From: Pirellula sp.
Lineage (GTDB): Bacteria > Planctomycetota > Planctomycetia > Pirellulales > Pirellulaceae
Reading direction: 5' to 3'
Assembly (NCBI GenBank): GCA_025459355.1
Contig: JALOQS010000009.1
Span: 1 to 51,669 of the forward strand
DNA: 51,669 nt
The notes under the pieces: generated by a model
Seen by the model: the letters and a program-made list of their open reading frames with translations, nothing else
Databases searched by the model: none
What the model was told of the DNA's origin: nothing
Position numbers and translations under genes: made by a program
Shown: piece by piece, positions 33,195 through 42,029 of the stretch
Numbering within the stretch: the stretch's first letter is position 1
Layout of the letters: the number at the start of each line of letters is the position of its first letter

Positions 33195-36023
33195 ATGTCA
33201 AAAGAAAACGACCCCAATCCATTTGATAGCAAACGCAGTCGATCGACTCACAGACGCTCCAGCAGCCGAAGCGGTCGCAGGCATTCGTCATCGTCGAGCT
33301 CGTCGAGCAACGAGAAAAAGCGAAATTGGCCATCCCTCGACCAGTGTCTCAAATACATTGGCCAAGCTTACTGTGTCGTTCTTTTAATGCTAACGCCATG
33401 GCTTTTTGGTTCCGTTGGTTGGGAATCGCAAAGGCTGCTTCTTATCTCAAGCCTCGGATTGCTGTCCACTGTCGGCGTTTACTGCGGCTACAGGTTTTTG
33501 CGAAAATCGGAATTCCCCAAGGTTCCTTTCGTGAGCTGGCTCTTCGTCGTTCTTGCAATCTACGCATTCATTCAGAGCGGCGCGATGTTTGAACGCGACT
33601 CTAACTCGTTCGCCCCTCCGTCGGTAGCGCTTCAAAAATGGGGGTTAGGCGAAGGCGAAGTCACACTCGCGAATGAACGCATGATGCTGGCCGATTTCAA
33701 CAAACCAGATTCGAACGCTCCTTGTGATTCGGAAAACTACCAGTCCAGTAAATTAGCTTGGAGCGTCGAACCGCTTCATACGAGAGGAGCGATCGGGGCG
33801 TTGCTCGTGTGCGCGCTAATGACCTTCTGTGGAACTATCTTTTTTTCCGACAAGCAGGGCCAAGTTACACTCTTTATTGCGATGACTGCGATAGGTGTGG
33901 CGGTAGCATGTTTCGGTTTCCTCGGTGCCTATTCCTATCGTTCTGAAAACATTCTTGGCCTGAGAACAGGTTCTTCATTTGCCTGTTTCAAATCCAAGAA
34001 CTCGGCGGGTGCATATCTCAACATATGTTTAGCAGCCAGCATGGGACTTGTCACATGGGCCATGTTGAATCTGCGACGCAAAGATTCTGACATTCGCTAC
34101 AAAGTGTCCGATGCAACAATATTGATGAAGCTTCGCGGCGTCATCGAAGACTTTCTCTCCGAACTCAACACGCCACAAATCGCAGCTGTGATTTGTTCTA
34201 TCGTTATCGGCATCTCCGTTGTGGTAAGCCAATGCCGTGGTGCTGTTATGGCCGCCCTCACCGCTCTCATCGCGACCGTCCTATTAGTGGGCAAAAAACG
34301 ATCGAGCGGCACGAATGCAATAGCCCCAACTCTTATCATCCTAGCCTCATTGGCCGCCTCTGCCGCCTTTCAATTGGACGAAAACTCCTACGAACGTTTA
34401 GAAACGCTCGCCGAATTCGATCTCGAAGCGGATTCGATCTCAGGTCGAGTTTACATTTGGTCTGTTGCACTCGAAGCGATAAAGTTTTTCGGTCTGCTGG
34501 GCAGCGGACTCGGAACATTTCACTATGCGTATCTACCCTTTCAACACCCGAACTCACCTGGCTGGTTTTATCATGCTGAAAGCCTCTATCTTCAGATCGG
34601 TGTAGAACTTGGCTATTTGGGACTGTTTACAATCATTGCGGCAATTTTCTTTGTTGGTACCAAGCTGCAGTCTCGCGTGCCCACCGATGCGTGGAAGGCG
34701 ATCACTCCTATTCGAGTCGCGGGCGCTTTTTTGTTCTTTAGCCAAGTTGTCCATTCTTCGGTCGACTTTGGTTTGATCTTGCCTGCTCTATCAATCCCGG
34801 CATGTTTACTACTCGGTGCGACATTGCAAAGTCTCGGTGTCGCGAAACAAATAGCGGAAAAGAAACGCGATCAGCGCGCTCTAAAAGACAGCCCTTCACA
34901 GCCTATCGCTTACGGCAAACGACTTGCCGGGGTCGTGGCCTTGTTTAGCATCGTGATTGCTCTCGGAGTCAACGTTAAACCCAGTCTCGATATTCTGGCC
35001 GCGACAGAACGATTAGATAACGCATTCAAAGAACTTAGCACGCCTCAACCCTCGGAGCGGAAACCTGGCGCCCTCGAATCACTCTTAGAAACATGGACGC
35101 TGACGGCTGACGATCTGCAGAAGAGCCCCGATGCTTTAAGATTACTCGCACAGGCTGCGATACAAGACCTGCGAGTCGACATGCTGATCGCAAGTCCGTC
35201 GAATGATTGGAACGCGAGCTGGAGACTAACGGATCCTCTGCTTTTGCAATTAGGACTAGATCGAGAAAAATCACCGGACAAACAATCTCAGATCCTTGAT
35301 GTTGCGGGCGGAAACAAAGCTATCGATACCATGAAGCTTGCGTCGAAATGGTATTCGCTCGCTCATGCCCGATCGCCGCTCGATTGGCGACTGGTCTGGG
35401 GACGCTGCCGCACGACATTAACTTGCTCGCGAGAAAACATGGCAGCCCTTTTGAGCCCCGTGGTTCAATTAGGTCAACATGCGACAAACCAGTTGATCGA
35501 AAGCTCCTTGCTGTTTCGAAAACAACTGAATGATGCGCAGGTCGATCGCATATGGCAACAAGCGATGAAAACCAAACCCTCGACCGCCACCCAAACGGCC
35601 AAAATGATGATCGAGGAAAGAGATCTGCAGTCTCTCGACATCAGTGTCTTTCCGCAAAGAGCCGACATCCTCAGAACACTCGCTACCAGCATCTTCACAT
35701 CTGCTAACTACCCCGAGATTCATCGCGATCTTTGGATGCGAGCCCGAGATGTTCTCGATGACTCGGAAATGTCTAGATCGGCTCGCGAAATCTGGCTTGC
35801 CGACGCTGCCCGTGCCCTCGGGGAAGTCGATGAAGAAATCAAACACCTGCGGGTCGCGACAACTTACGAACCGAGCAATTACAAACTCGCATGCAGATTA
35901 GCGATGAAATTACTCGATGTGAGTGACGTGGAGGCCGCCAGATCCATCTACAACAAACTGCGACGCACCGAAGCAGATGCCAAAGAAGTCAAAGACCTGG
36001 GCATCCGATTAGGAAACCGATAA
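33195..36023 (+). CDS. O-antigen ligase/Wzy-like polymerase with TPR tail
   Basis: Multi-helix membrane protein of 942 residues. The N-terminus is a Ser/Arg-rich stretch (RRSSSRSGRRHSSSSSSSSN, about 21-40), probably disordered. About 11-12 hydrophobic helices follow (about 50-560). The periplasmic loop of the Wzy_C/O-antigen ligase family is visible: SGLGTFHYAYLPFQHP and HAESLYLQIGVELGYLG. A soluble C-terminal third (about 600-942) is TPR-like, the last segments AAKALGEVDEEIKHL-type helices. AGGAGG lies about 14 nt upstream. It is divergent from the lipoprotein and Wza-like genes, so this trio probably serves a surface polysaccharide. A polymerase or ligase cannot be distinguished from sequence alone. 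Confidence 0.82.
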   Translation: MSKENDPNPFDSKRSRSTHRRSSSRSGRRHSSSSSSSSNEKKRNWPSLDQCLKYIGQAYCVVLLMLTPWLFGSVGWESQRLLLISSLGLLSTVGVYCGYRFLRKSEFPKVPFVSWLFVVLAIYAFIQSGAMFERDSNSFAPPSVALQKWGLGEGEVTLANERMMLADFNKPDSNAPCDSENYQSSKLAWSVEPLHTRGAIGALLVCALMTFCGTIFFSDKQGQVTLFIAMTAIGVAVACFGFLGAYSYRSENILGLRTGSSFACFKSKNSAGAYLNICLAASMGLVTWAMLNLRRKDSDIRYKVSDATILMKLRGVIEDFLSELNTPQIAAVICSIVIGISVVVSQCRGAVMAALTALIATVLLVGKKRSSGTNAIAPTLIILASLAASAAFQLDENSYERLETLAEFDLEADSISGRVYIWSVALEAIKFFGLLGSGLGTFHYAYLPFQHPNSPGWFYHAESLYLQIGVELGYLGLFTIIAAIFFVGTKLQSRVPTDAWKAITPIRVAGAFLFFSQVVHSSVDFGLILPALSIPACLLLGATLQSLGVAKQIAEKKRDQRALKDSPSQPIAYGKRLAGVVALFSIVIALGVNVKPSLDILAATERLDNAFKELSTPQPSERKPGALESLLETWTLTADDLQKSPDALRLLAQAAIQDLRVDMLIASPSNDWNASWRLTDPLLLQLGLDREKSPDKQSQILDVAGGNKAIDTMKLASKWYSLAHARSPLDWRLVWGRCRTTLTCSRENMAALLSPVVQLGQHATNQLIESSLLFRKQLNDAQVDRIWQQAMKTKPSTATQTAKMMIEERDLQSLDISVFPQRADILRTLATSIFTSANYPEIHRDLWMRARDVLDDSEMSRSAREIWLADAARALGEVDEEIKHLRVATTYEPSNYKLACRLAMKLLDVSDVEAARSIYNKLRRTEADAKEVKDLGIRLGNR

Positions 36024-36268
36024 ACGAACAGCCCCATTATCAAAACGTTGCTCCACCGAATCCTACCGATATTCCCGCGAGCAGCCCTCCCACGAACGTC
36101 TAACGCCACTCGACTTGCAGTCCCCCCTCGCCAGAAATTCATCTTGCGTCTCTTTGGCATAATCGCTATCACCCGCGATTGACCCCGTGCGCTCGAATTT
36201 CGATCTCAATCCACTTTTCCTTTTCGCAGATTCGCGTTCTCGAACTAGCGTTCCTCTGAAAAGCCGGA

Positions 36269-37144
36269 GTGCAGATCCCCCCATCACTAGAAATTCCGAG
36301 TAGAGACTTGCAATACCCTCCAACAGCCACCGTGTCGCAAAATCAGTCGGATGAATCCACTCTCGGCCAATACATTCCGCTTCTTTATCACTACAACATG
36401 CTACAAGATGACGATCGTGTGGGATCGTTTCTTCAAGCAATCAAGTTCGTGATTCAACCAGGCATGAATGTCGTAGAACTCGGTGGCGGAACCGGCATTC
36501 TGTCATCCTTTGCTGCTCGCCAAGGTGCAAACGTCACCTATGTCGAAAGAAATCCGGAACTCGTCTCTATTGCCTACGGCTTCTTGGACAAAAACGGTCT
36601 CAAAGCCAATGTTGATGTAGTTCAATGCGATGCGATGAGCTTTGTCCCTGAATCTCCCGTCGATGTGGTCATTTGTGAAATGCTTCACGTCGGACTGCTC
36701 CGCGAGAAACAAGCGCAAGTCATTGAGGCGTTCAAAGCCAATTACAAATCTCGATTCCCCAACCACACACCACAGTTTATCCCCGAAGTCACCATGCTCC
36801 TGGCGCAACTGATCAACCAGTCTTTTGATTTTCATGGGTTCCATGCTCCGCTCCCGATGTTCCAAGCTCCAGTGATGGGACAATCGCGAACAACGGAACT
36901 TTCGAAATTTCAAACGTACGCGAACATCGACTATCAAGAATTGATCCCACACCGATTCGAACAAGGAATCCATTTCCAAATCGAACTTCCCGGAACGGTA
37001 AATGCCGTTCGCTTTGCGACACAGAACATCTTGGCCGTAAACATGGCCGAACAACGTGCGATCACTTGGCCAAACCAATGCCTAGTGCTGCCCATCCCCA
37101 GCCCATTCCATGTACACTCACTAACCTTTTCCCAACTAGATTAG
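36269..37144 (+). CDS. PRMT-like class I SAM methyltransferase
   Basis: Cytoplasmic methyltransferase of 291 residues. Motif I is VVELGGGTGILSSFAARQGA, then the acidic residue binding the ribose (YVERNPE) and the Asp in VVQCDAMSF. VDVVICEMLHVGLLREKQ occupies the position of the double-E loop of protein arginine methyltransferases (SEW-type), which makes a PRMT-like fold likely. The remaining half is beta-rich, as in PRMTs. The start is uncertain: GTG 36269 with CGGA upstream; other GTG codons lie downstream. It is monocistronic and the terminator for the convergent xylA follows. The substrate is unknown; arginine methylation in bacteria is rare, so small molecules remain possible. Confidence 0.75.
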   Translation: MQIPPSLEIPSRDLQYPPTATVSQNQSDESTLGQYIPLLYHYNMLQDDDRVGSFLQAIKFVIQPGMNVVELGGGTGILSSFAARQGANVTYVERNPELVSIAYGFLDKNGLKANVDVVQCDAMSFVPESPVDVVICEMLHVGLLREKQAQVIEAFKANYKSRFPNHTPQFIPEVTMLLAQLINQSFDFHGFHAPLPMFQAPVMGQSRTTELSKFQTYANIDYQELIPHRFEQGIHFQIELPGTVNAVRFATQNILAVNMAEQRAITWPNQCLVLPIPSPFHVHSLTFSQLD

Positions 37145-37148
37145 TCGC

Positions 37149-37180
37149 AAAAAAAACCTCCGCACAAGAAATGCGGAGGT
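37149..37180 (-). terminator. Intrinsic terminator after xylA
   Basis: On the minus strand a 9-bp stem (arms at 37172-37180 and 37156-37164, 7-nt loop) is followed by a run of seven T residues. It is placed between the convergent methyltransferase and xylA. Confidence 0.9.
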
Positions 37181-37241
37181 CTGTCGCTCGTCGAAAAGAC
37201 TGCCGTTTGCTTCGCTCTGAGCAAACGGGTCTACAATACTA

Positions 37242-38552
37242 TTAGTCGAGATAGCGATTGAAAACATTTTCTAACAGCTCTTGGCGGCCACTCTGATTCG
37301 ATGCTGCCTCACCTTTCTCCATGATGAATTTCTCGAGCTCCGAGAAATTGGTGTGCCCGGCTTCGATCTTCTTGCCCAAGTCTGTGTCCCAGCTGCTGTA
37401 ACGCTTGGACACATGCTTGCTCAATGCACCGTCTTCAATCATCTTGGCCGCAACTCGCAAACCTTTCGCGAAGGCATCCATACTACCAATATGAGCATAG
37501 AACAAATCGATAGGCTCGAAACTCTCACGACGAACCTTGGCATCAAAGTTCACACCACCAGGAGCCAAACCATACTTGAGCAACACCAACATGATCTGCG
37601 TGGTGAGATAATAATTAGTGGCAAACTGGTCTGTATCCCATCCGAGCAACAAGTCGCCTGTGTTGGCATCGATCGAACCCAACGCGCCTTGCATGCCAGC
37701 ATACTCTAGCTCATGCATCATTTCGTGACCCGCCAAGGTCGCGTGATTGGTCTCAATGTTTAGCTTGAAGTAATCGGTTAAACCGTAGGTTCTCAAGAAA
37801 TTCAAGCAGGCTGCCGCATCGGAATCATACTGATGCTTGGTCGGCTCCTTTGGCTTTGGCTCGATCAAGAACTGCCCTTTGAATCCAATCTGCTTAGCAT
37901 AATCAACAGCCATATGGAAGAATCGACCCAAATGATCGAGCTCCCGCTTCATGTCTGTGTTGTACAAGCACTGATAGCCCTCGCGACCACCCCAGAAGAC
38001 ATAGTTTTCACCACCCAACTCATGAGTGACTTCCATGGCCTTCTTAACTTGGGCCGCTGCATAAGCAAACACCTCCACATTACACGTCGTGGCCGCTCCA
38101 TGCATAAAGCGTGGATTGCTAAACATATTCGCTGTACCCCACAGCAACTTGACACCACTCCGCTGCTGCTCTTCGCGTAGCACCTTGGCGACCGCATCCA
38201 AATTCTTATTGGACTCCGCCAACGTTTTTCCTTCAGGTGCAACGTCCCGATCATGAAATGCGTAAAAAGGTGCATCTAACTTTTCGAAAAACTCAAAAGC
38301 GACGCGAGCCCGATTGCATGCGTTCTCAACTGAGTCCGTGCCATCATCCCACGGACGAAGCATGGTAGCGCTGCCGAACGGGTCGCTGCCCGTTCCACGC
38401 ATGGTGTGCCAGTAAACCACGGTAAATCGCAAATGATCTTTCATGGTCTTTCCAGCTACAACCTCATCTGGGTTGTACCACCGAAAAGCTAATGGGTTAT
38501 CGGAATCCGGACCCTCGTATCGAATCTTGGTCACTTCAGGAAATGCCGACAT
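37242..38552 (-). CDS. xylA: Xylose isomerase
   Basis: Enzyme of 436 residues that interconverts D-xylose and D-xylulose. The motifs are [19 protein letters not shown] (catalytic His and Asp), [12 protein letters not shown] and the metal-binding region [20 protein letters not shown]. Length matches the longer class II enzymes. The start ATG 38552 has AAGGA about 8 nt upstream. No xylulokinase or xylose transporter is near; RhaB lies about 7 kb away. The terminator at 37149-37180 ends its transcript. Confidence 0.96.
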   Translation of the reverse strand: MSAFPEVTKIRYEGPDSDNPLAFRWYNPDEVVAGKTMKDHLRFTVVYWHTMRGTGSDPFGSATMLRPWDDGTDSVENACNRARVAFEFFEKLDAPFYAFHDRDVAPEGKTLAESNKNLDAVAKVLREEQQRSGVKLLWGTANMFSNPRFMHGAATTCNVEVFAYAAAQVKKAMEVTHELGGENYVFWGGREGYQCLYNTDMKRELDHLGRFFHMAVDYAKQIGFKGQFLIEPKPKEPTKHQYDSDAAACLNFLRTYGLTDYFKLNIETNHATLAGHEMMHELEYAGMQGALGSIDANTGDLLLGWDTDQFATNYYLTTQIMLVLLKYGLAPGGVNFDAKVRRESFEPIDLFYAHIGSMDAFAKGLRVAAKMIEDGALSKHVSKRYSSWDTDLGKKIEAGHTNFSELEKFIMEKGEAASNQSGRQELLENVFNRYLD

Positions 38553-38679
38553 CAGAAATCCTTAATTTCTTTGAGGTTGTGTGAAAAGGACAAGTCTGGC
38601 AGGCCAACAATCCCACCAGACGAAACGATTTTCAACAGCACTCCGATGTTTTATCACATGCCACCCATCGTGAGGAGGA

Positions 38680-38692
38680 GGGCGCGACGCCC
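38680..38692 (-). terminator. Possible weak hairpin after the three-gene operon
   Basis: A 5-bp G/C stem with a 3-nt loop (38680-38692) lies 18 bp beyond the last stop codon of the minus-strand operon. No T-run follows it, so a terminator role is doubtful. Confidence 0.25.
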
Positions 38693-38709
38693 AAGAGGGA
38701 ATTATGGTC

Positions 38710-39645
38710 CTAACTAACCCACGGCTTAAGTAAGCTTAATAGTCCCAGCCCGTAAAACGTGTACTCGACATCCTCAGCCGGATCCAACTCAAATCCAGCA
38801 AATCCCCCCTCCATTCGAGCCATGGACATCCCGTATCGAAAGGCCCCCTTGGCATCGATCTCCTCCAAAAACCCGAGATCCCAAAGTGTCACACACGCCG
38901 TAAAGGTGCTCAATAGATCCGGCAACGGCATTCGTGTATTGGCCTGGAATCCCCCCTCTTCGGTTTGAATGTTCACCAGAAATTCTGCCGCCGTTTCGGA
39001 TACCTCTTGGCTTAATGCCCCGAGCGTTCGCAAAGCTCCGATGGCCGCTGCGGTCGGATTGGTGCCCGACCTCTTGGCCACTCGAACCTCCAAAAACCCT
39101 CCATCGGCCCGCCTTTGCTTTAAAAGAAAATCAACACAAGGGTCGTCAGCAGGCAACGAATACCCCATCAACTCTAAGCAAATCGCTACCAGAAATGTTT
39201 GATAGGTGCTCCCAACGTTAGCCTCTAACGTACGCGCAAAACCGCCATCGCTCCGCCTCAACTGATGAAGCATCGTCTGCATGCGTGCTTGCCAGAGGTC
39301 CCGGTTCCCCTGCAATGGATTCTTCTCCGTAGCAGCCTCGATGAGTGCCGCCCCGTAAACCAAGGAGAGTAGATCAATGATCGACTCTTGACTCTGAGTC
39401 TTCATCAACAGGAACTGACTCGCTCGCTCGGCGACATCCCCAGTAAGCGAACCTAAGATTGCCAACGAACGGAGCGCGAACGATGTGTAATACAAGTCGC
39501 TCTCTCCCTCGCGGCCTCCCCATCCGCCATCCTCTTTTTGAGAACGCAATAAGAACTCGAGGTGCGGTTTGACGCAGGCATCTTCCAATAAAGCTGCTCC
39601 TGCCGTCAACTGAATGGTAAGTCTCTCTAGATAACCGAATTCCAT
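38710..39645 (-). CDS. RabGGTase-beta-like toroid without zinc ligands
   Basis: A 311-residue alpha-alpha toroid of the protein-prenyltransferase beta-subunit/squalene-cyclase superfamily. Repeats such as FLLRSQKEDGGWGGREGESD, LRRSDGGFARTLEANVGSTY, KQRRADGGFLEVRVAKRSGT and VNIQTEEGGFQANTRM match family repeats. Aligned by eye to human RabGGTase beta as I remember it, Asp243 sits at the zinc ligand Asp238, but Leu245 replaces Cys240 and Tyr295 replaces His290, with constant spacing. Zinc-dependent prenyl transfer is therefore unlikely. The start codon overlaps the stop of the upstream HEAT-like gene (TGATG). It may bind a prenyl chain, a peptide or a partner. The role is unknown. Confidence 0.8.
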   Translation of the reverse strand: MEFGYLERLTIQLTAGAALLEDACVKPHLEFLLRSQKEDGGWGGREGESDLYYTSFALRSLAILGSLTGDVAERASQFLLMKTQSQESIIDLLSLVYGAALIEAATEKNPLQGNRDLWQARMQTMLHQLRRSDGGFARTLEANVGSTYQTFLVAICLELMGYSLPADDPCVDFLLKQRRADGGFLEVRVAKRSGTNPTAAAIGALRTLGALSQEVSETAAEFLVNIQTEEGGFQANTRMPLPDLLSTFTACVTLWDLGFLEEIDAKGAFRYGMSMARMEGGFAGFELDPAEDVEYTFYGLGLLSLLKPWVS

Positions 39646-40733
39646 CAGACTGCCTGATCCTGTAACCGTGACCTGACTAGGTGCAACATGCGTCGCTTGT
39701 CATCGTCCGAAAGACCCTCACTTAATGGCCCCACTAAACACAGCAACGAAGCAATTCTCTTGAGCGACGCGTCATCGACAACTAGTATCGCCTCCAACCA
39801 ATTCTCCAAATCGGAGAAGTCAAACTGCAACACCTCGGCTATCCTTAGCGCATTCTGAACTTGCGAGCCCTGGGCGTGAGCTCTCAAAAATCGCAACAGC
39901 TCGGAGGTCTTGGGCAATCGACTGCGCCGAAGCACATCAATACTCCTCAATTGCCCCGATCGACTGTAATCGGCAAAACGCTCGGCAATCAAACTCAATA
40001 CGTTGTCATTGCGACAACGCGATAAGGCGATGGCACATCCATCGGCCACCGACGAATTCTCGTCGTCTATTCCGTCCGCAAACACACTTTCATATCCGAC
40101 CAATCGGTATCTCGATGCTAACTCTAATCCCGTTTCTAACACATGCGGCTTTCGCTCCCCACTTCGTAACTGCTCAAACGCGATTTGAAGTGACTGCTCC
40201 GCTCGCCCCTTGAGATATAGCGATTCGAGATGAGGATAATATCCAAACGAGACCATTGGCTGGATGTCCGATGTAAACCAGTCTGCAACGGAATCCTCGT
40301 TGAGAGAATCCAATAAAGAAACGCGAAACCGAAGCCGATCCAGGTCGATCCGGAAAAAGATCTTTGACTTTTCCTTTAACTGGGCGATTTGCTCAATATG
40401 GTCACTGAAAATCAAGGGCGATGAAACCGAGACGGCCTCCAATAACTTGCCTGCACAACGACACGCACGATCCGTCAATGGACGACCGGCCGACATCACT
40501 TCGGCGCGACTCAAGGTTTCTGACATGAATTCCTTGGGAATCTCCAAATGCGTAATCATGGGAAACTCGGGAAACGCATCCTGGGTTGTAAACTGATCCC
40601 ATGCGGAAAAAACCGCTTCGCAAACTCGTTGATCGGTACTATACCCGTTGCTCAGCATCTCCAATGCGGCAGTTCTCACCATCACATTTTCGTTCGTTAA
40701 CCAATCGACTAACCTCAAGTCACGCAACGCCAT
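39645..40733 (-). CDS. HEAT-like repeat protein
   Basis: A helical protein of about 362 residues. Sequences such as LTNENVMVRTAALEMLSNGY and VLRRSRLPKTSELLRFLRAH fit antiparallel helical repeats of the HEAT/ARM type, without a signal peptide. I chose ATG 40733 because AAGG lies about 7 nt upstream and because the longer frame begins inside the upstream gene. Its first codons overlap the last 14 bp of the Gfo/Idh gene, and its stop codon overlaps the next start by 1 bp, so all three genes are translationally coupled. I see no enzymatic motif. It may scaffold the toroid, as the alpha subunit does in true prenyltransferases (inference only). Confidence 0.75.
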   Translation of the reverse strand: MALRDLRLVDWLTNENVMVRTAALEMLSNGYSTDQRVCEAVFSAWDQFTTQDAFPEFPMITHLEIPKEFMSETLSRAEVMSAGRPLTDRACRCAGKLLEAVSVSSPLIFSDHIEQIAQLKEKSKIFFRIDLDRLRFRVSLLDSLNEDSVADWFTSDIQPMVSFGYYPHLESLYLKGRAEQSLQIAFEQLRSGERKPHVLETGLELASRYRLVGYESVFADGIDDENSSVADGCAIALSRCRNDNVLSLIAERFADYSRSGQLRSIDVLRRSRLPKTSELLRFLRAHAQGSQVQNALRIAEVLQFDFSDLENWLEAILVVDDASLKRIASLLCLVGPLSEGLSDDDKRRMLHLVRSRLQDQAV

Positions 40734-41886
40734 TTTCAACCTTGATCCATCTCTCGTGTTTTGCACTGTTCAATATCGCTTCGCATAGCATGATTTCTCG
40801 ATGCCCCTCCTCAAATGTTGGGTAAGGAGCAAACGGTTCGGCATGCCCCTCAACCGAATTGTAAAACGATCGAAACAGTTGTTTAAACGTGTCGGGAAAG
40901 CCTTCGTTGTGACCACCGGGATACTGAGCATGCATGGCTGCTCGGGTATGCAATAGACTGGGGTCTCGCAATAAAATCTGATTCGCAGTACCCCGATTGC
41001 CTATCCATAGCTCGTCAGGATGAATACTGTTCCACGACAACGATTTTTTTCTGCCCGCTATCTGAAAGCGAATCGAATTTTTCTGTCCAGCAGTGACTTG
41101 AGAAACGTGCAGCACGCCCCGCTCCCCTCCACCAAATCGGAGCAATATATTCCCGCTATCTTCCGTGTCTATCGTGACATCATGCAAATCAACCGGCTGC
41201 TTCTTCATGCCCGAAAATGTCTCGACGCCTCCAGCCGGTCGCTGCCGAACGGGATGAACTGTCTGCAAATCGGCTAACACGGCTTCTACATCTAAGCCCG
41301 TTATCGATTGCACCAAATCGAGCCAATGCGTTCCGATGTCTGCCACCGCTCTCAATGGGCCTCCCTCAGAACTTAGGACTCGCCAATTAAAATCTGTCGG
41401 CATCAACAGCCAATCTTGGACGTACTCTCCCGTGACATGATAGATCTCACCTAGCTCTCCCGACTCTATCATCTCGCGAGCTTGCACACATATCGGATAA
41501 AATCGGACATTGTAGTTCACTCCCGCATGCAGCCCTGTCTCCTTAGCCAATTGCACCAGCCGACCACTTTCCACTGAGTTCATAGCAAGCGGCTTTTCGC
41601 ACAACACATGCTTGCCGCTCCGAAGCGTGGCAGCGGCTTGTTCAAAGTGATACCGATTGGGACTGGTCAAATGAACGACACTAACCGAGTCGTCGCACAG
41701 CAACTCGTCAAACGATCCATACGCTTTCTCGATCCCAAACCGCTTTGCGGTCTCTGCCGATTTGGAAACGTTCGAACCCAACACACCTCGAACCGTAACC
41801 CCAGCTCTCTGCAATCCTTCAATGTGAACCGGACCGATAAAGCCTGTTCCAACAACTGCGGCTTGACTACTGTATTTGCGATTCAT
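40720..41886 (-). CDS. Gfo/Idh/MocA family oxidoreductase
   Basis: NAD(P)-dependent oxidoreductase of about 388 residues. The Rossmann fingerprint is AAVVGTGFIGPVHIEGLQRA (G-x-G-x-x-G) and the catalytic-domain motif is HVLCEKPLAMNS, with Glu-Lys-Pro. The C-terminal domain has GPLRAVADIGTHWLDLVQSI, typical of the family, including the Asp and His of the active site. ATG 41886 is preferred to a GTG at 41919. Substrates in the family are sugars and inositols. It is the first gene of a three-gene operon; its last 14 bp contain the start of the HEAT-like gene. The combination with a HEAT-like and a toroid protein is not one I recognise. Confidence 0.88.
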   Translation of the reverse strand: MNRKYSSQAAVVGTGFIGPVHIEGLQRAGVTVRGVLGSNVSKSAETAKRFGIEKAYGSFDELLCDDSVSVVHLTSPNRYHFEQAAATLRSGKHVLCEKPLAMNSVESGRLVQLAKETGLHAGVNYNVRFYPICVQAREMIESGELGEIYHVTGEYVQDWLLMPTDFNWRVLSSEGGPLRAVADIGTHWLDLVQSITGLDVEAVLADLQTVHPVRQRPAGGVETFSGMKKQPVDLHDVTIDTEDSGNILLRFGGGERGVLHVSQVTAGQKNSIRFQIAGRKKSLSWNSIHPDELWIGNRGTANQILLRDPSLLHTRAAMHAQYPGGHNEGFPDTFKQLFRSFYNSVEGHAEPFAPYPTFEEGHREIMLCEAILNSAKHERWIKVENGVA

Positions 41887-42029
41887 TGACTCGTGATTCC
41901 CAACCTTTCTACCAAACACCGTGATCTTAACGGCAAATCATCCTGTAGAAACCTAGTGTTTCGATCCAAAGCACGAGATATTAATGACCGCAATTCGATG
42001 AATGCACAAGCCGATTTCCGAGCAATAAC

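Noticed and set aside
36063-36440. Minus-strand ORF of 125 residues covering the 36024-36268 gap
   Set aside because: Overlaps the methyltransferase start, has no motif, and its composition is not like neighbouring proteins.
36503-37078. Minus-strand ORF of 191 residues
   Set aside because: Antisense to the methyltransferase gene, no domain features, Arg/Phe-rich composition of a shadow frame.
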